Part shown: positions 13,785-22,613 of the stretch, in pieces
Layout: each line of letters starts with the position of its first letter
Numbering within the stretch: position 1 is the first letter of the stretch
Source: Shinella fusca
GTDB lineage: Bacteria > Pseudomonadota > Alphaproteobacteria > Rhizobiales > Rhizobiaceae
Direction: 5' to 3'
Assembly: GCF_014203155.1 (NCBI RefSeq)
Contig: NZ_JACHIK010000017.1
Coordinates: forward strand, 1 to 64,000
DNA: 64,000 nucleotides
Position numbers and translations under genes: made by a program
Notes under the pieces: model-generated
What the model was told of the DNA's origin: nothing
Database searches by the model: none
The model's input: the letters and a program-made list of their open reading frames with translations, nothing else

Positions 13785-14204
13785 CTAGACGAAGCGGAAT
13801 ACGCCGATGGCGTAGACCACGGACAGGGCAAGAGCCCACCACAGGTTGGGACCGACGAGGCCCAGCCATGCGAGTTGGATGAATGCGGAACCGAGCAGCG
13901 ACACGAAGAGCCGGTCGCCGCGGGTCGTCTCGAAGCGCAGGATGCCGACGCGCGGGGCGCCGCCCGGCCGGGCATATTCCCACACCGCCATCAGCGCGAT
14001 GAGAAGGAAGATCGTCAGGAAGAACATGGCGGTCGGGAACGACCAGGCCATCCATCCCCCCGGGATGAGCGTGGCGAACCAGTCGCGCGCGCCATCCTTG
14101 ACGGGCAGCGCCATGACGAGCAGGACGACGGCGGCGGCGTAGATCGCCAGCACGGCGGCGAGCGCCACGGGCCAGCGGGTGTTGCGGTTGGCGACGGCGG
14201 CCAT
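13785..14204 (-). CDS. glpU: GlpU, small DUF2160-family membrane protein of the glycerol transporter
   Basis: 139-residue integral membrane protein. From ATG 14204 it shows about four hydrophobic segments: WPVALAAVLAIYAAAVVLL, FPTAMFFLTIFLLIALMAVW, LLGSAFIQLAWLGLVG and LWWALALSVVYAIG. Its start overlaps the glpQ stop by one base (TGATG), so translation is coupled. Proteins of this family occur only in this type of glycerol ABC operon; their role in the complex is not known. No ATPase or binding-protein features are present. Confidence 0.82.
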   Translation of the reverse strand: MAAVANRNTRWPVALAAVLAIYAAAVVLLVMALPVKDGARDWFATLIPGGWMAWSFPTAMFFLTIFLLIALMAVWEYARPGGAPRVGILRFETTRGDRLFVSLLGSAFIQLAWLGLVGPNLWWALALSVVYAIGVFRFV

Positions 14205-15049
14205 CAGACCCTCCCCAGGGCGAAGCCCTTGGCGATGTAGTTGCGGACGAAGTAGATCACGAGCGCGCCGGGAATGATGGTGAGCACCCCGGCGGCGGCG
14301 AGCACGCCCCAGTCCATGCCCGAGGCCGAGACCGTGCGCGTCATCGTGGCGGCGATGGGCTTGGCGTCCGTCGTCGTCAGCGTGCGGGCGATCAGGAGCT
14401 CGACCCAGGAGAACATGAAGCAGAAGAAGGCGGCCACCCCGATGCCCGAGGCGATCAGCGGCACGAAGATCTTCGTGAAGAAGCGCGGGAACGAGTAGCC
14501 GTCGATATAGGCCGTCTCGTCGATCTCCTTCGGCACGCCCGACATGAAGCCTTCGAGGATCCACACCGCCAGCGGCACGTTGAACAGGCAGTGCGCGATG
14601 GCGACGGCGATGTGCGTGTCGATGAGGCCGAAGGCCGAATAGAGCTGGAAGAAGGGCAGCGCGAAGACGGCCGGCGGCGCCATGCGGTTGGTGAGCAGCC
14701 AGAAGAACAGGTGCTTGTCGCCGAGGAAGCGGTAGCGCGAGAAGGCATAGGCCGCCGGCAGCGCCGCGGAGACCGAGATGACCGTGTTCAGCACCACGTA
14801 GATGATGGAGTTGATATAGCCGGAATACCAGGCCGGATCGGTGAAGATGACGGCGTAGTTGTGCAGCGTCGGCTGGCGCGGCCAGAGCGTGAAGGCCCCG
14901 GTGATCTCCGTGTTCTCCTTGAAGCTCATGTTCACGAGCCAGTAGATCGGCAGCATCAGGAAGACGATGTAGAGCGTCGGCACGATCCAGGAGAGGTTGC
15001 GTTTCGCACCCGGCTGGACGGTGTTTGCGGTGATTGCCTGTGAGGTCAT
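14204..15049 (-). CDS. glpQ: GlpQ-type glycerol ABC transporter permease
   Basis: 281-residue inner-membrane permease of the MalG class. The start at ATG 15049 (MTSQAITANT) is preceded by GGAGAGACCC and follows glpP after 14 bases. Six membrane segments are expected, the first being WIVPTLYIVFLMLPIYWLV. The EAA loop, which contacts the ATPases, reads GVPKEIDETAYIDGYS, close to the EAAxxDGAS consensus. The frame is open far upstream but overlaps glpP, so the extension is not real. The name follows operon order and does not imply glycerophosphodiesterase, which is also called GlpQ in enteric bacteria. Confidence 0.9.
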   Translation of the reverse strand: MTSQAITANTVQPGAKRNLSWIVPTLYIVFLMLPIYWLVNMSFKENTEITGAFTLWPRQPTLHNYAVIFTDPAWYSGYINSIIYVVLNTVISVSAALPAAYAFSRYRFLGDKHLFFWLLTNRMAPPAVFALPFFQLYSAFGLIDTHIAVAIAHCLFNVPLAVWILEGFMSGVPKEIDETAYIDGYSFPRFFTKIFVPLIASGIGVAAFFCFMFSWVELLIARTLTTTDAKPIAATMTRTVSASGMDWGVLAAAGVLTIIPGALVIYFVRNYIAKGFALGRV

Positions 15050-15063
15050 GGGTCTCTCCTCCC

Positions 15064-15930
<867 letters not shown>

Positions 15931-15933
15931 CGG

Positions 15934-17004
15934 TCAGCCCTCCCTGCCGACACGCCAGCTATCGGCGTAGATGTTGATGGCGGCGGGATCGAAGGTCACG
16001 TGCGGATCGGCGGGGATCTCGCCATCCTCCGGCACGACGATGGCGATCGGCTTGCCGACAAATTCGGCGCGCACGATCTTCTGGCGGCCGATATCCTCGA
16101 CCTTGCCGATCGAGACGGGCATGCCCTCGCGCGACAGCGTGATGAATTCCGGCCGGATGCCGAGCTCGGTCTTCGCGCCGGCGGAAACCGCGGGCGCGTA
16201 GTCGAGCGTGATCGTCTCCTCGCCGACCCTGACGGCGCTGCCGTCGATTGCGGCCGGCAGCACGTTCATGCCGGGCGAGCCGATGAAATAGCCGACGAAG
16301 GTGTGGCTCGGCTTCTCGAAGAGTTCGGCGGGCGTGCCGATCTGCACGATCTGGCCGTCGTACATGACGACGACCTTGTCGGCGAAGGTCAGCGCCTCGG
16401 TCTGGTCGTGCGTGACATAGACCATGGTGAAGCCGAACTGGCGGTGCAGCTTCTTGAGCTGCGAGCGCAGCACCCATTTCATGTGCGGGTCGATGACGGT
16501 CAGCGGCTCGTCGAAGAGGATCGCGTTGACGTCGCTGCGAACGAGGCCGCGGCCGAGCGAAATCTTCTGCTTCTGGTCGGCGGTGAGCCCGCGCGCCGTC
16601 TTCTTCGCCCAGCCGGCAAGGTCGATCATTTCCAGAATCTCGCGCACGCGGCGGTCGACTTCGGGCTCGGCCACCCCGCGATTGCGCAGCGGGAAGGCGA
16701 GATTGTCGTAGACCGTCATCGTGTCGTAGATGACCGGGAACTGGAAGACCTGCGCGATGTTGCGCTCCTGCGTCGACAGGTACGTCACGTCCTTGCCGTC
16801 GAACAGGATGCGGCCTTCCGAAGGTTGCAGGAGGCCCGAGATGATGTTGAGCAGCGTGGTCTTGCCGCAGCCGGACGGGCCGAGCAGCGCATAGGCGCCG
16901 CCGTCGTTCCATTCGTGATGGACTTCCTTCAGCGCATAGTCGGCTTCCGACTTCGGCTTTTCGCCGTAGGCGTGGCGGATATGGTCGAGATTGATGCGTG
17001 CCAT
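15934..17004 (-). CDS. glpT: GlpT-type ABC ATPase of the glycerol transporter, atypical signature motif
   Basis: 356-residue nucleotide-binding subunit that powers glycerol import from the cytoplasmic face. Walker A GPSGCGKTT is at 42-50, Q-loop near 88, Walker B with catalytic Glu (ILFDEP, 162-167) and switch His at 199 (VTHDQ). The ABC signature at 140-144 reads LTADQ instead of LSGGQ, and the D-loop is LTVID. A C-terminal TOBE/MalK-like regulatory domain follows (about 240-356). The ATG at 17004 has GAGGGG upstream. Thus this subunit keeps the residues that hydrolyse ATP but lacks the signature it would offer to the partner's site. This is not the glycerol-3-phosphate antiporter also named GlpT. 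Confidence 0.9.
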   Translation of the reverse strand: MARINLDHIRHAYGEKPKSEADYALKEVHHEWNDGGAYALLGPSGCGKTTLLNIISGLLQPSEGRILFDGKDVTYLSTQERNIAQVFQFPVIYDTMTVYDNLAFPLRNRGVAEPEVDRRVREILEMIDLAGWAKKTARGLTADQKQKISLGRGLVRSDVNAILFDEPLTVIDPHMKWVLRSQLKKLHRQFGFTMVYVTHDQTEALTFADKVVVMYDGQIVQIGTPAELFEKPSHTFVGYFIGSPGMNVLPAAIDGSAVRVGEETITLDYAPAVSAGAKTELGIRPEFITLSREGMPVSIGKVEDIGRQKIVRAEFVGKPIAIVVPEDGEIPADPHVTFDPAAINIYADSWRVGREG

Positions 17005-17014
17005 GGTCCCCTCC

Positions 17015-18097
17015 TCAGGCCGCCGCGGCCGCGGGCTCGGCAATCGCCCTGCCGTCCGCGCCGAAAGCCATCAGGTGGCGCGTGTCGACATGGACGGTGA
17101 TCACCGCGTCCGGCTCGATGTCGTGGATGCCCGGCGCGAGCATCACCCAGCGGGTGCCCTCGAACTCGATATGGATGAAGCTTTCCGACCCCGCGATCTC
17201 CGAGATCGCCGTGCGCACCGAAAGGGGCGCGGCGGCGGCGTTCTGGCGCGTGAGCGCCAGGTGGTGCGGATGGAAGGCGATGGTGCACGGCCCTTCCGGC
17301 ACGCCGGCAAGGTGCGCCGGCACCGGCAGAACCGGCTTGTCGCCGATCTCGAAATGGCCGCCTTTCCGCGTGACCGTGATCGTGTTGAGCGGCGGGTCGG
17401 CGAAGGTGCGGGCCGTAACGAGGTCGTTCGGCCGGCGATAGACCTCGATCGTGGGGCCGAACTGCGTGATGCGGCCTTGCGACAGCGTCGCCGTGTTGCC
17501 GCCGAGAAGCAGCGCCTCGGAGGGCTCCGTCGTCGCATAGACGAAGATGGCGCCGGACGCGGCGAAGATCTTCGGAAGCTCCAGCCGCAATTCCTCGCGC
17601 AGCTTGTAGTCGAGGTTGGCGAGCGGCTCGTCGAGCAGTACGAGGCTGGCATTCTTGACGATGGCGCGGGCAAGCGCCGTGCGCTGCTGCTGGCCGCCCG
17701 AAAGGTTGAGCGGCGTGCGGTCGAGATAGGGCGTCAGCTTGAGGAGATCGGCCGCCTTGCGCACCTCGCGGTCGATGGTCGCGGCATCGGCGCCCTTGAT
17801 GCGCATCGGCGAGGCGATGTTCTCGTAGACGGTCAGCGCCGGATAGTTGATGAACTGCTGGTAGACCATGGCGACGCCCCGGTCCTGCACGCGCACGCCC
17901 GTCACGTCCTTGCCGTCGAACCGGACGGAGCCGGAGGTCGGCTTGTCGAGGCCGGCCATCAGCCGCATCAGCGAGGTCTTGCCGGACAGCGTCGGGCCGA
18001 GCAGCACGTTGAGCGAGCCGCGCTCCAGCACGAGGTTCGTCGGATGGATATGCGTTTCCGCCCCCGACACCTTCGCGATGTTTCTGAGTTCAAGCAT
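17015..18097 (-). CDS. glpS: GlpS-type ABC ATPase of the glycerol transporter, switch histidine missing
   Basis: 360-residue nucleotide-binding subunit, partner of GlpT. Walker A GPTLSGKTS is at 34-42, Q-loop near 80, a canonical signature LSGGQ at 132-136, and Walker B with Glu (LLDEP, 154-158). The switch-histidine position is Thr190 (YATTEP in place of YVTHDQ). A C-terminal regulatory/TOBE domain occupies about 230-360. It follows glpD with a 43-bp gap and precedes glpT with a 10-bp gap. Combined with GlpT's changed signature, the pair predicts one normal and one degenerate ATP site (see findings). Confidence 0.9.
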   Translation of the reverse strand: MLELRNIAKVSGAETHIHPTNLVLERGSLNVLLGPTLSGKTSLMRLMAGLDKPTSGSVRFDGKDVTGVRVQDRGVAMVYQQFINYPALTVYENIASPMRIKGADAATIDREVRKAADLLKLTPYLDRTPLNLSGGQQQRTALARAIVKNASLVLLDEPLANLDYKLREELRLELPKIFAASGAIFVYATTEPSEALLLGGNTATLSQGRITQFGPTIEVYRRPNDLVTARTFADPPLNTITVTRKGGHFEIGDKPVLPVPAHLAGVPEGPCTIAFHPHHLALTRQNAAAAPLSVRTAISEIAGSESFIHIEFEGTRWVMLAPGIHDIEPDAVITVHVDTRHLMAFGADGRAIAEPAAAAA

Positions 18098-18140
18098 TCA
18101 TGTCTCCAATGTTCCTCCCAGCCACCGGATCGCGCGGCGG

Positions 18141-19658
18141 CTAATGCGGGGCGGCAGGCGCCCCGGCCATGTAGTCTTCCAGCGCGGCCGCCTCGGCGGC
18201 CGTCAGATGCAGGCCCCTCTTGGTCCGCCGCCACAGCACGTCCTCGGCGTGCCGGGCCCATTCCTCGTGCATCAGCCAGCGCACCTCGCACTCGTAGAGG
18301 TCGCTGCCGAAATGCCGCCCGAGATCCTCGATGCGGCTCGCCCCGTCCAGCATGGCCGCCGCCCGCGTGCCGTAGAGCCGCACGAGCCGCCGCGCATGGG
18401 CAGGCGAAAGGAAGGCGAAGCGCTTCGCAAGCGAGCGCACCTCGGCGTCGAAACCGTCGATGGCGAAATCGCCGCCCGGCAGGCGCGAGCGCGCCGTCCA
18501 GCGCTCGCCCTTGGCGCCGATCGCATCGCCGATCTTGTCGAGCGCGGATTCGGCAAGGCGCCGGTAGGTGGTGAGCTTGCCGCCGAAGATGTTGAGGAGC
18601 GGCGCCTGGCCGCTCTCGCCGTCGATCTTCAGCACGTAGTCGCGCGTTGCTTCCTGCGCCTTGCTGGCCCCGTCGTCGAAGAGCGGGCGCACGCCGGAAT
18701 AGGTCCAGACGATATCGTCCCGCTCGACCGGCTCGGCGAAATATTCGCTGGCCGAGGCGCATAGATAGTCGATCTCCTGGTCGCTGATGCGCGCCTCGCG
18801 CGGATCGCCCTTGTAGTCCCGGTCGGTGGTGCCGATCAGCGTGAACTCTTCCTGGTAGGGAATGGCGAAGATGATGCGCCCGTCCGGATTCTGGAAGAAA
18901 TAGGCGCGCGGATCGGAGAATTTCTTCTTCACGACGATATGGCTGCCCTGCACGAGGCGGACATTGTGCACGTCGTTGCGGCCGAAGGCGGAGGACAGGA
19001 CCTTGTCCACCCAGGGGCCGGCGGCATTGACCAGCATGCGGGCGCGGACGGTCTCGCGGTCGCCCGTCTCGACATTCTCCGTCTCGACGTTCCAGTGGCC
19101 GTTCTCGCGCCGGGCGGCGACCACCTTCGTGCCGGTGCGGATATCCGCGCCGCGGTCGGCGGCATCGCGGGCGTTGAGCACGACGAGGCGCGCATCGTCC
19201 ACCCAGCCGTCGGAATATTCGAAAGCCTTGCGGAAGAGCTTCTTGAGCGGCCCGCCCGCCGGGTCCCTGGCAAGGTCCAGCGTCGCGGTCGCCGGCAGGA
19301 GCTTGCGCCCGCCGATATGGTCGTAAAGGAAGAGGCCGAGGCGGATGAGCCAGGCCGGACGCAGGCCGCCCTTCTGGAACGGCAGCACGAAGCGCATCGG
19401 CCAGATGACGTGCGGCGCCATGGCCCAGAGCACTTCGCGCTCCATCAGCGCCTCGCGCACGAGGCGGAATTCGTAATGTTCGAGATAGCGAAGACCGCCG
19501 TGGATGAGCTTGGTGGAGGCCGAGGACGTGCCGGAGGCGAAATCCTTCATCTCGGCAAGCACGACCGAATAGCCGCGACCCGCTGCATCGCGGGCGATGC
19601 CGCAGCCATTGATGCCGCCACCGATGACGAAAATATCGCGGATCACGTCGCCGTCCAA
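18141..19658 (-). CDS. glpD: Glycerol-3-phosphate dehydrogenase (FAD)
   Basis: Oxidises glycerol 3-phosphate to dihydroxyacetone phosphate at the inner membrane and feeds electrons to quinone. 505 residues if translation begins at TTG 19658, which is preceded by GGAGG at a 5-base spacing. An alternative TTG at 19685 lacks such a site. The N-terminal FAD-binding motif is FVIGGGINGCGIARDAAG; the family motif STKLIHGGLRYLE follows, and a C-terminal helical DAO_C domain ends the protein. Glycerol kinase is not in this window and must be encoded elsewhere. A probable GlpR operator lies between it and glpR. Confidence 0.95.
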   Translation of the reverse strand: MDGDVIRDIFVIGGGINGCGIARDAAGRGYSVVLAEMKDFASGTSSASTKLIHGGLRYLEHYEFRLVREALMEREVLWAMAPHVIWPMRFVLPFQKGGLRPAWLIRLGLFLYDHIGGRKLLPATATLDLARDPAGGPLKKLFRKAFEYSDGWVDDARLVVLNARDAADRGADIRTGTKVVAARRENGHWNVETENVETGDRETVRARMLVNAAGPWVDKVLSSAFGRNDVHNVRLVQGSHIVVKKKFSDPRAYFFQNPDGRIIFAIPYQEEFTLIGTTDRDYKGDPREARISDQEIDYLCASASEYFAEPVERDDIVWTYSGVRPLFDDGASKAQEATRDYVLKIDGESGQAPLLNIFGGKLTTYRRLAESALDKIGDAIGAKGERWTARSRLPGGDFAIDGFDAEVRSLAKRFAFLSPAHARRLVRLYGTRAAAMLDGASRIEDLGRHFGSDLYECEVRWLMHEEWARHAEDVLWRRTKRGLHLTAAEAAALEDYMAGAPAAPH

Positions 19659-19715
19659 TGTCCCCTCCCATTTCGCATTGCACAATCCTGCGCAGTTGCG
19701 AAAGCAAGGAGAGTT

Positions 19716-19746
19716 AAAACGAAAACATTCCGAATGTCAAACGAAT
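19716..19746 (-). promoter_or_regulatory. Candidate GlpR operator upstream of glpD
   Basis: The core AAACGAA occurs twice in direct orientation (19717-19723 and 19739-19745), 22 bases apart, about two helical turns. The near-palindrome CATTCCGAATG (19726-19736) lies between them. The same core makes up the inverted repeat upstream of glpR. The segment lies 58-88 bases before the glpD start, where an internal promoter and its operator would be expected. Confidence 0.55.
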
Positions 19747-19772
19747 GTAGATAGAAATAGCAGGCCCCTGTG

Positions 19773-20543
19773 TCAGGCCTGTGAAGCGGTCTCCACGAGC
19801 CGGACGTCGTGCTCCTGGCAAATGACGCGAATCCCCTCGAAAGGACAGCTATCCGTGATGAAGGTGTGGACCTGCGAGAGGTGGCCGATGCGCACCGGCG
19901 CGGTCCTTTCGAATTTCGTCGAATCCGAAACCAGGATGACGTGGCGGGCATTGGCGATGATCGCCTGCGCCACCTTCACCTCGCGGTAGTCGAAGTCGAG
20001 CAGCGCGCCGTCCTCGTCGATGGCCGAGACGCCGATCACGGCATAGTCCACCTTGAACTGGCGGATGAAATCGACCGCCGCCTCGCCGACGATGCCACCA
20101 TCCGCCCCGCGCACGACGCCGCCGGCGATCACCACCTCGATCGAGGGATAGACGCGCAAGCGGTTGGCGACGTTGATATTGTTGGTGATGACCATCAGCT
20201 CGCGATGTTCGAGCAGCGCCTCGCCCACGGCCTCGGTCGTCGTGCCGATATTGATGAAGAGCGAGGAATTGTCCGGGATCATCGCCGCGGCGGCGCGGCC
20301 GATCGCCTGCTTCTCCGGCGCGGCGATGGAGCGGCGCGCCTCGTATTTCACGTTCTCGTTGCCGCTCGGAAACAGCGCGCCGCCATGGATGCGCGTCAGC
20401 GCCTTGCTGTCGCAAAGGTCGTTGAGGTCCTTGCGGATGGTCTGCGGCGTCACGGAGAAGCGCGTGGCAAGATCCTCCACGAGCACGCGGCCCTCCGCCT
20501 TGGCGAGATCGAGGATCTCCGCCTGGCGACCCGTTAGAAACAT
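19773..20543 (-). CDS. glpR: DeoR-family repressor of glycerol genes
   Basis: 256-residue transcription factor. The N-terminal DeoR helix-turn-helix is at about 4-58 (ILDLAKAEGRVLVEDLATRF, TPQTIRKDLNDLC, THGG-like RIHGGAL). A C-terminal DeoRC sugar-phosphate sensor domain follows, with the NIGTTTEAVGEAL phosphate loop and NNINVANRL. Members of this family usually respond to glycerol 3-phosphate. The ATG at 20543 has GGAGG at five bases; the GTG two codons upstream would sit on the ribosome site. It is the first gene of the glp operon and likely autoregulated through the inverted repeat just upstream. Confidence 0.92.
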   Translation of the reverse strand: MFLTGRQAEILDLAKAEGRVLVEDLATRFSVTPQTIRKDLNDLCDSKALTRIHGGALFPSGNENVKYEARRSIAAPEKQAIGRAAAAMIPDNSSLFINIGTTTEAVGEALLEHRELMVITNNINVANRLRVYPSIEVVIAGGVVRGADGGIVGEAAVDFIRQFKVDYAVIGVSAIDEDGALLDFDYREVKVAQAIIANARHVILVSDSTKFERTAPVRIGHLSQVHTFITDSCPFEGIRVICQEHDVRLVETASQA

Positions 20544-20558
20544 CGGCACCTCCCATTG

Positions 20559-20593
20559 CTTTCGTTTGGTTTCATAATATGCAAAAACGAAAG
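20559..20593. promoter_or_regulatory. Candidate GlpR operator in the glpR/SDR divergent region
   Basis: Perfect 9-bp inverted repeat, CTTTCGTTT (20559-20567) and AAACGAAAG (20585-20593), separated by 17 bases that include the AT-rich CATAATATGC. It begins 16 bases upstream of glpR. DeoR-family GlpR operators in other bacteria contain a TTCG core. The repeat could also affect the divergent SDR gene, whose start is about 95 bases away. Confidence 0.65.
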
Positions 20594-20687
20594 TACATCA
20601 ATTGATCGATCCTGCCTTCTTGGAGAGCGCCCCGCTTTTTGTGATACTGGGCGAAGGCAGGCCGCGGCGATACCGGGAGGAAAGCGC

Positions 20688-21458
20688 ATGTTTCATCCGT
20701 CTCTGTTCAAGGGCGCCAATGTCGTCGTCACCGGCGCGGGCCGCGGCATCGGGCTGGAGATCGCGCGGCAGTTCCTCGATTGCGGCGCCCATGTGCTGCT
20801 GCACGGCGGGCGCGCCGCCGCAGGCCCCCTGCCCGATTTCCTGGAAAACGCCGTCGCGGAGGCCCGCGCCCACGTCGTCTATGCGGATTTCCTGGAGGAA
20901 GGCGGCATCGGCGCGCTGCTGCAGCGGGTGGACAGCCTCTTCCCGCATGTCGACGTGCTGATCAACAATGCCGGCACCATGGTCGGCCGCTTTCCCGCGG
21001 CGGACCTCACGGACGAGCAGTACGACACCGTCGTGCGCCTCAACCAGACCTCCGTCGTCGAGGTAACGCGCGGCCTGCTGCGCTCGCTGCGCCGTGCGCC
21101 CCATGCCGCCATCGTCAACACCGTCTCGATCTCGGCGCTGACGGGCGGCAGCCCGGGCTCGGCCATCTATTCGGCCACCAAGGCCTTCGTCTCGACCTAT
21201 TCCAAGGGTCTTGCCCGGGAGCTTGCGCCCGCCGGCATCCGCGTCAACTGCGTCTCGCCGGGCACCATCACCACCGATTTCCACGCGCGCTATTCCTCGG
21301 CGGAAAAGCTGGAGGCGACCCGCAAGACCATTCCCCTGCAACGCCTCGGCACGGCGGAGGACTGCGCCCCCGCCTATCTCTTCCTCGCCTCCAACACGCT
21401 CTCCGGCTACATCACCGGCCAGGTGCTGGAGGTGAACGGCGGCCAGCTCATCTGCTGA
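20688..21458 (+). CDS. SDR family NAD(P)-dependent oxidoreductase
   Basis: 256-residue classical short-chain dehydrogenase/reductase. It has the cofactor motif TGAGRGIG (about 15-22), NNAG near 94, catalytic Ser in NTVSIS, and YSATK. The C-terminal GQVLEVNGGQ is typical of FabG-like SDRs. The ATG at 20688 has GGGAGG at 7 bases; the longer open frame begins inside the glpR promoter. The substrate cannot be read from the sequence. It is transcribed away from glpR across a shared 144-bp region with a candidate GlpR operator, so control by glycerol status is possible but unproven. Confidence 0.88.
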   Translation: MFHPSLFKGANVVVTGAGRGIGLEIARQFLDCGAHVLLHGGRAAAGPLPDFLENAVAEARAHVVYADFLEEGGIGALLQRVDSLFPHVDVLINNAGTMVGRFPAADLTDEQYDTVVRLNQTSVVEVTRGLLRSLRRAPHAAIVNTVSISALTGGSPGSAIYSATKAFVSTYSKGLARELAPAGIRVNCVSPGTITTDFHARYSSAEKLEATRKTIPLQRLGTAEDCAPAYLFLASNTLSGYITGQVLEVNGGQLIC

Positions 21459-21470
21459 CGATTTCTCCAC

Positions 21471-21514
21471 GCAATTCCGAACGCAAAACCGCTTCACACT
21501 TTTGCTGGAATTGC
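21471..21514. terminator. Bidirectional stem-loop between the SDR gene and acuI
   Basis: Nested inverted repeat: GCAATTCC (21471-21478) with GGAATTGC (21507-21514), and inside it GCAAAA (21483-21488) with TTTTGC (21500-21505). It fills the gap between two convergent genes and has A/T-rich inner arms usable in both directions. Confidence 0.65.
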
Positions 21515-21515
21515 T

Positions 21516-22511
21516 TCAGGAATTGACGTCCACGACGACGCGTCCCTTCACCTTGCCCTCGAGAATCCGGTTCGCAAGCTCCGGCAGGTCGGAGAGCCGG
21601 TGCTCGACCACCATCGCCTCCAGCTTGTCCATCGGCAGGTCGCTTGCGATGCGGTTCCACGCATCGACGCGCTGGTCGTAGGGCCGGTTGACCGAATCGA
21701 TGCCGAGGAGGCTCACGCCGCGCAGGAGGAAGGGGATGACCGTGAAGGAGGGCACGGCGGCGCCCGCCGCAAGCCCGACGGCGGCGACCGCCCCGTCATA
21801 TTTCATCTGCTTGAGCACCCGCGCCAGCATGTCGCCGCCGACCGCATCGACCGCACCCGCCCAGCGCTCGGATTCGAGCGGCTTGCCGCTCGGCTCGGCA
21901 AGCTCGGCGCGCGGGACGATCGTTTCCGCGCCGAGCTCCTTCAAGTAACCGGCCGTTTCCGGACGGCCCGTCACGGCGGCAACCGAATAGCCGAGCCGGG
22001 AAAGAAGCGTGACGGCGACCGAGCCGACGCCGCCGGCAGCGCCCGTCACCAGCACCTCGCCCTTCAGCGGCGAAAGCCCGGCCTTTTCCAGCGCGATGAC
22101 GGAGAGCATGGAGGTGAGGCCCGCCGTGCCGATCGCCATAGCCTGTCGCGTGGAAAGCGTATCGGGCAGCGGCACCAGCCAGTCGGCCTTGACTTTCGCC
22201 CGGCTCGCATAGCCGCCCCACCAGACCTCGCCGACGCGCCAGCCGGTCAGCACCACCCGGTCGCCCGGCCGGTAGCGCGGATCGTCGGAGGCCTCCACCG
22301 TGCCGGCGAAATCGACGCCCGGCACATGCGGGAAGGTGCGCACGAGCCCACCCTTGCCGTTGATGCAGAGCCCGTCCTTGTAGTTGAGCGTCGAATATTC
22401 GACGGCGACCGTCACGTCGCCGTCCGGAAGCCGCGAATCGTCGAGTTCCTGAACCGAAGCGGCGACCGCGCCGTCCGCGCCCTTCTCGACCAGCAATGCT
22501 TGAAACGTCAT
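21516..22511 (-). CDS. acuI: AcuI/YhdH-family acrylyl-CoA reductase-like quinone oxidoreductase
   Basis: 331-residue zinc-free medium-chain reductase, start at ATG 22511 with GAGGAAGCC before it. The N-terminal GroES-like domain holds STLNYKDGL and FPHVPGVDFAGTV. The NADPH-binding Rossmann loop is VTGAAGGVGSVAV, and SVNRPYDQR marks the AcuI/YhdH subfamily. Characterised relatives reduce acryloyl-CoA to propionyl-CoA with NADPH, a detoxification step in 3-hydroxypropionate or DMSP metabolism. Sequence supports the family strongly and the exact substrate only moderately. It is divergent from the LysR gene. Confidence 0.88.
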   Translation of the reverse strand: MTFQALLVEKGADGAVAASVQELDDSRLPDGDVTVAVEYSTLNYKDGLCINGKGGLVRTFPHVPGVDFAGTVEASDDPRYRPGDRVVLTGWRVGEVWWGGYASRAKVKADWLVPLPDTLSTRQAMAIGTAGLTSMLSVIALEKAGLSPLKGEVLVTGAAGGVGSVAVTLLSRLGYSVAAVTGRPETAGYLKELGAETIVPRAELAEPSGKPLESERWAGAVDAVGGDMLARVLKQMKYDGAVAAVGLAAGAAVPSFTVIPFLLRGVSLLGIDSVNRPYDQRVDAWNRIASDLPMDKLEAMVVEHRLSDLPELANRILEGKVKGRVVVDVNS

Positions 22512-22613
22512 GGCTTCCTCCTCGTCCTCATTTCGATGCTTTAGATATAGGGCGCGGGGCATTGGTGCCGCCACTGTTCTTTTGTATCAAGAGCCCGGAG
22601 GCGCAGTTTCCCG

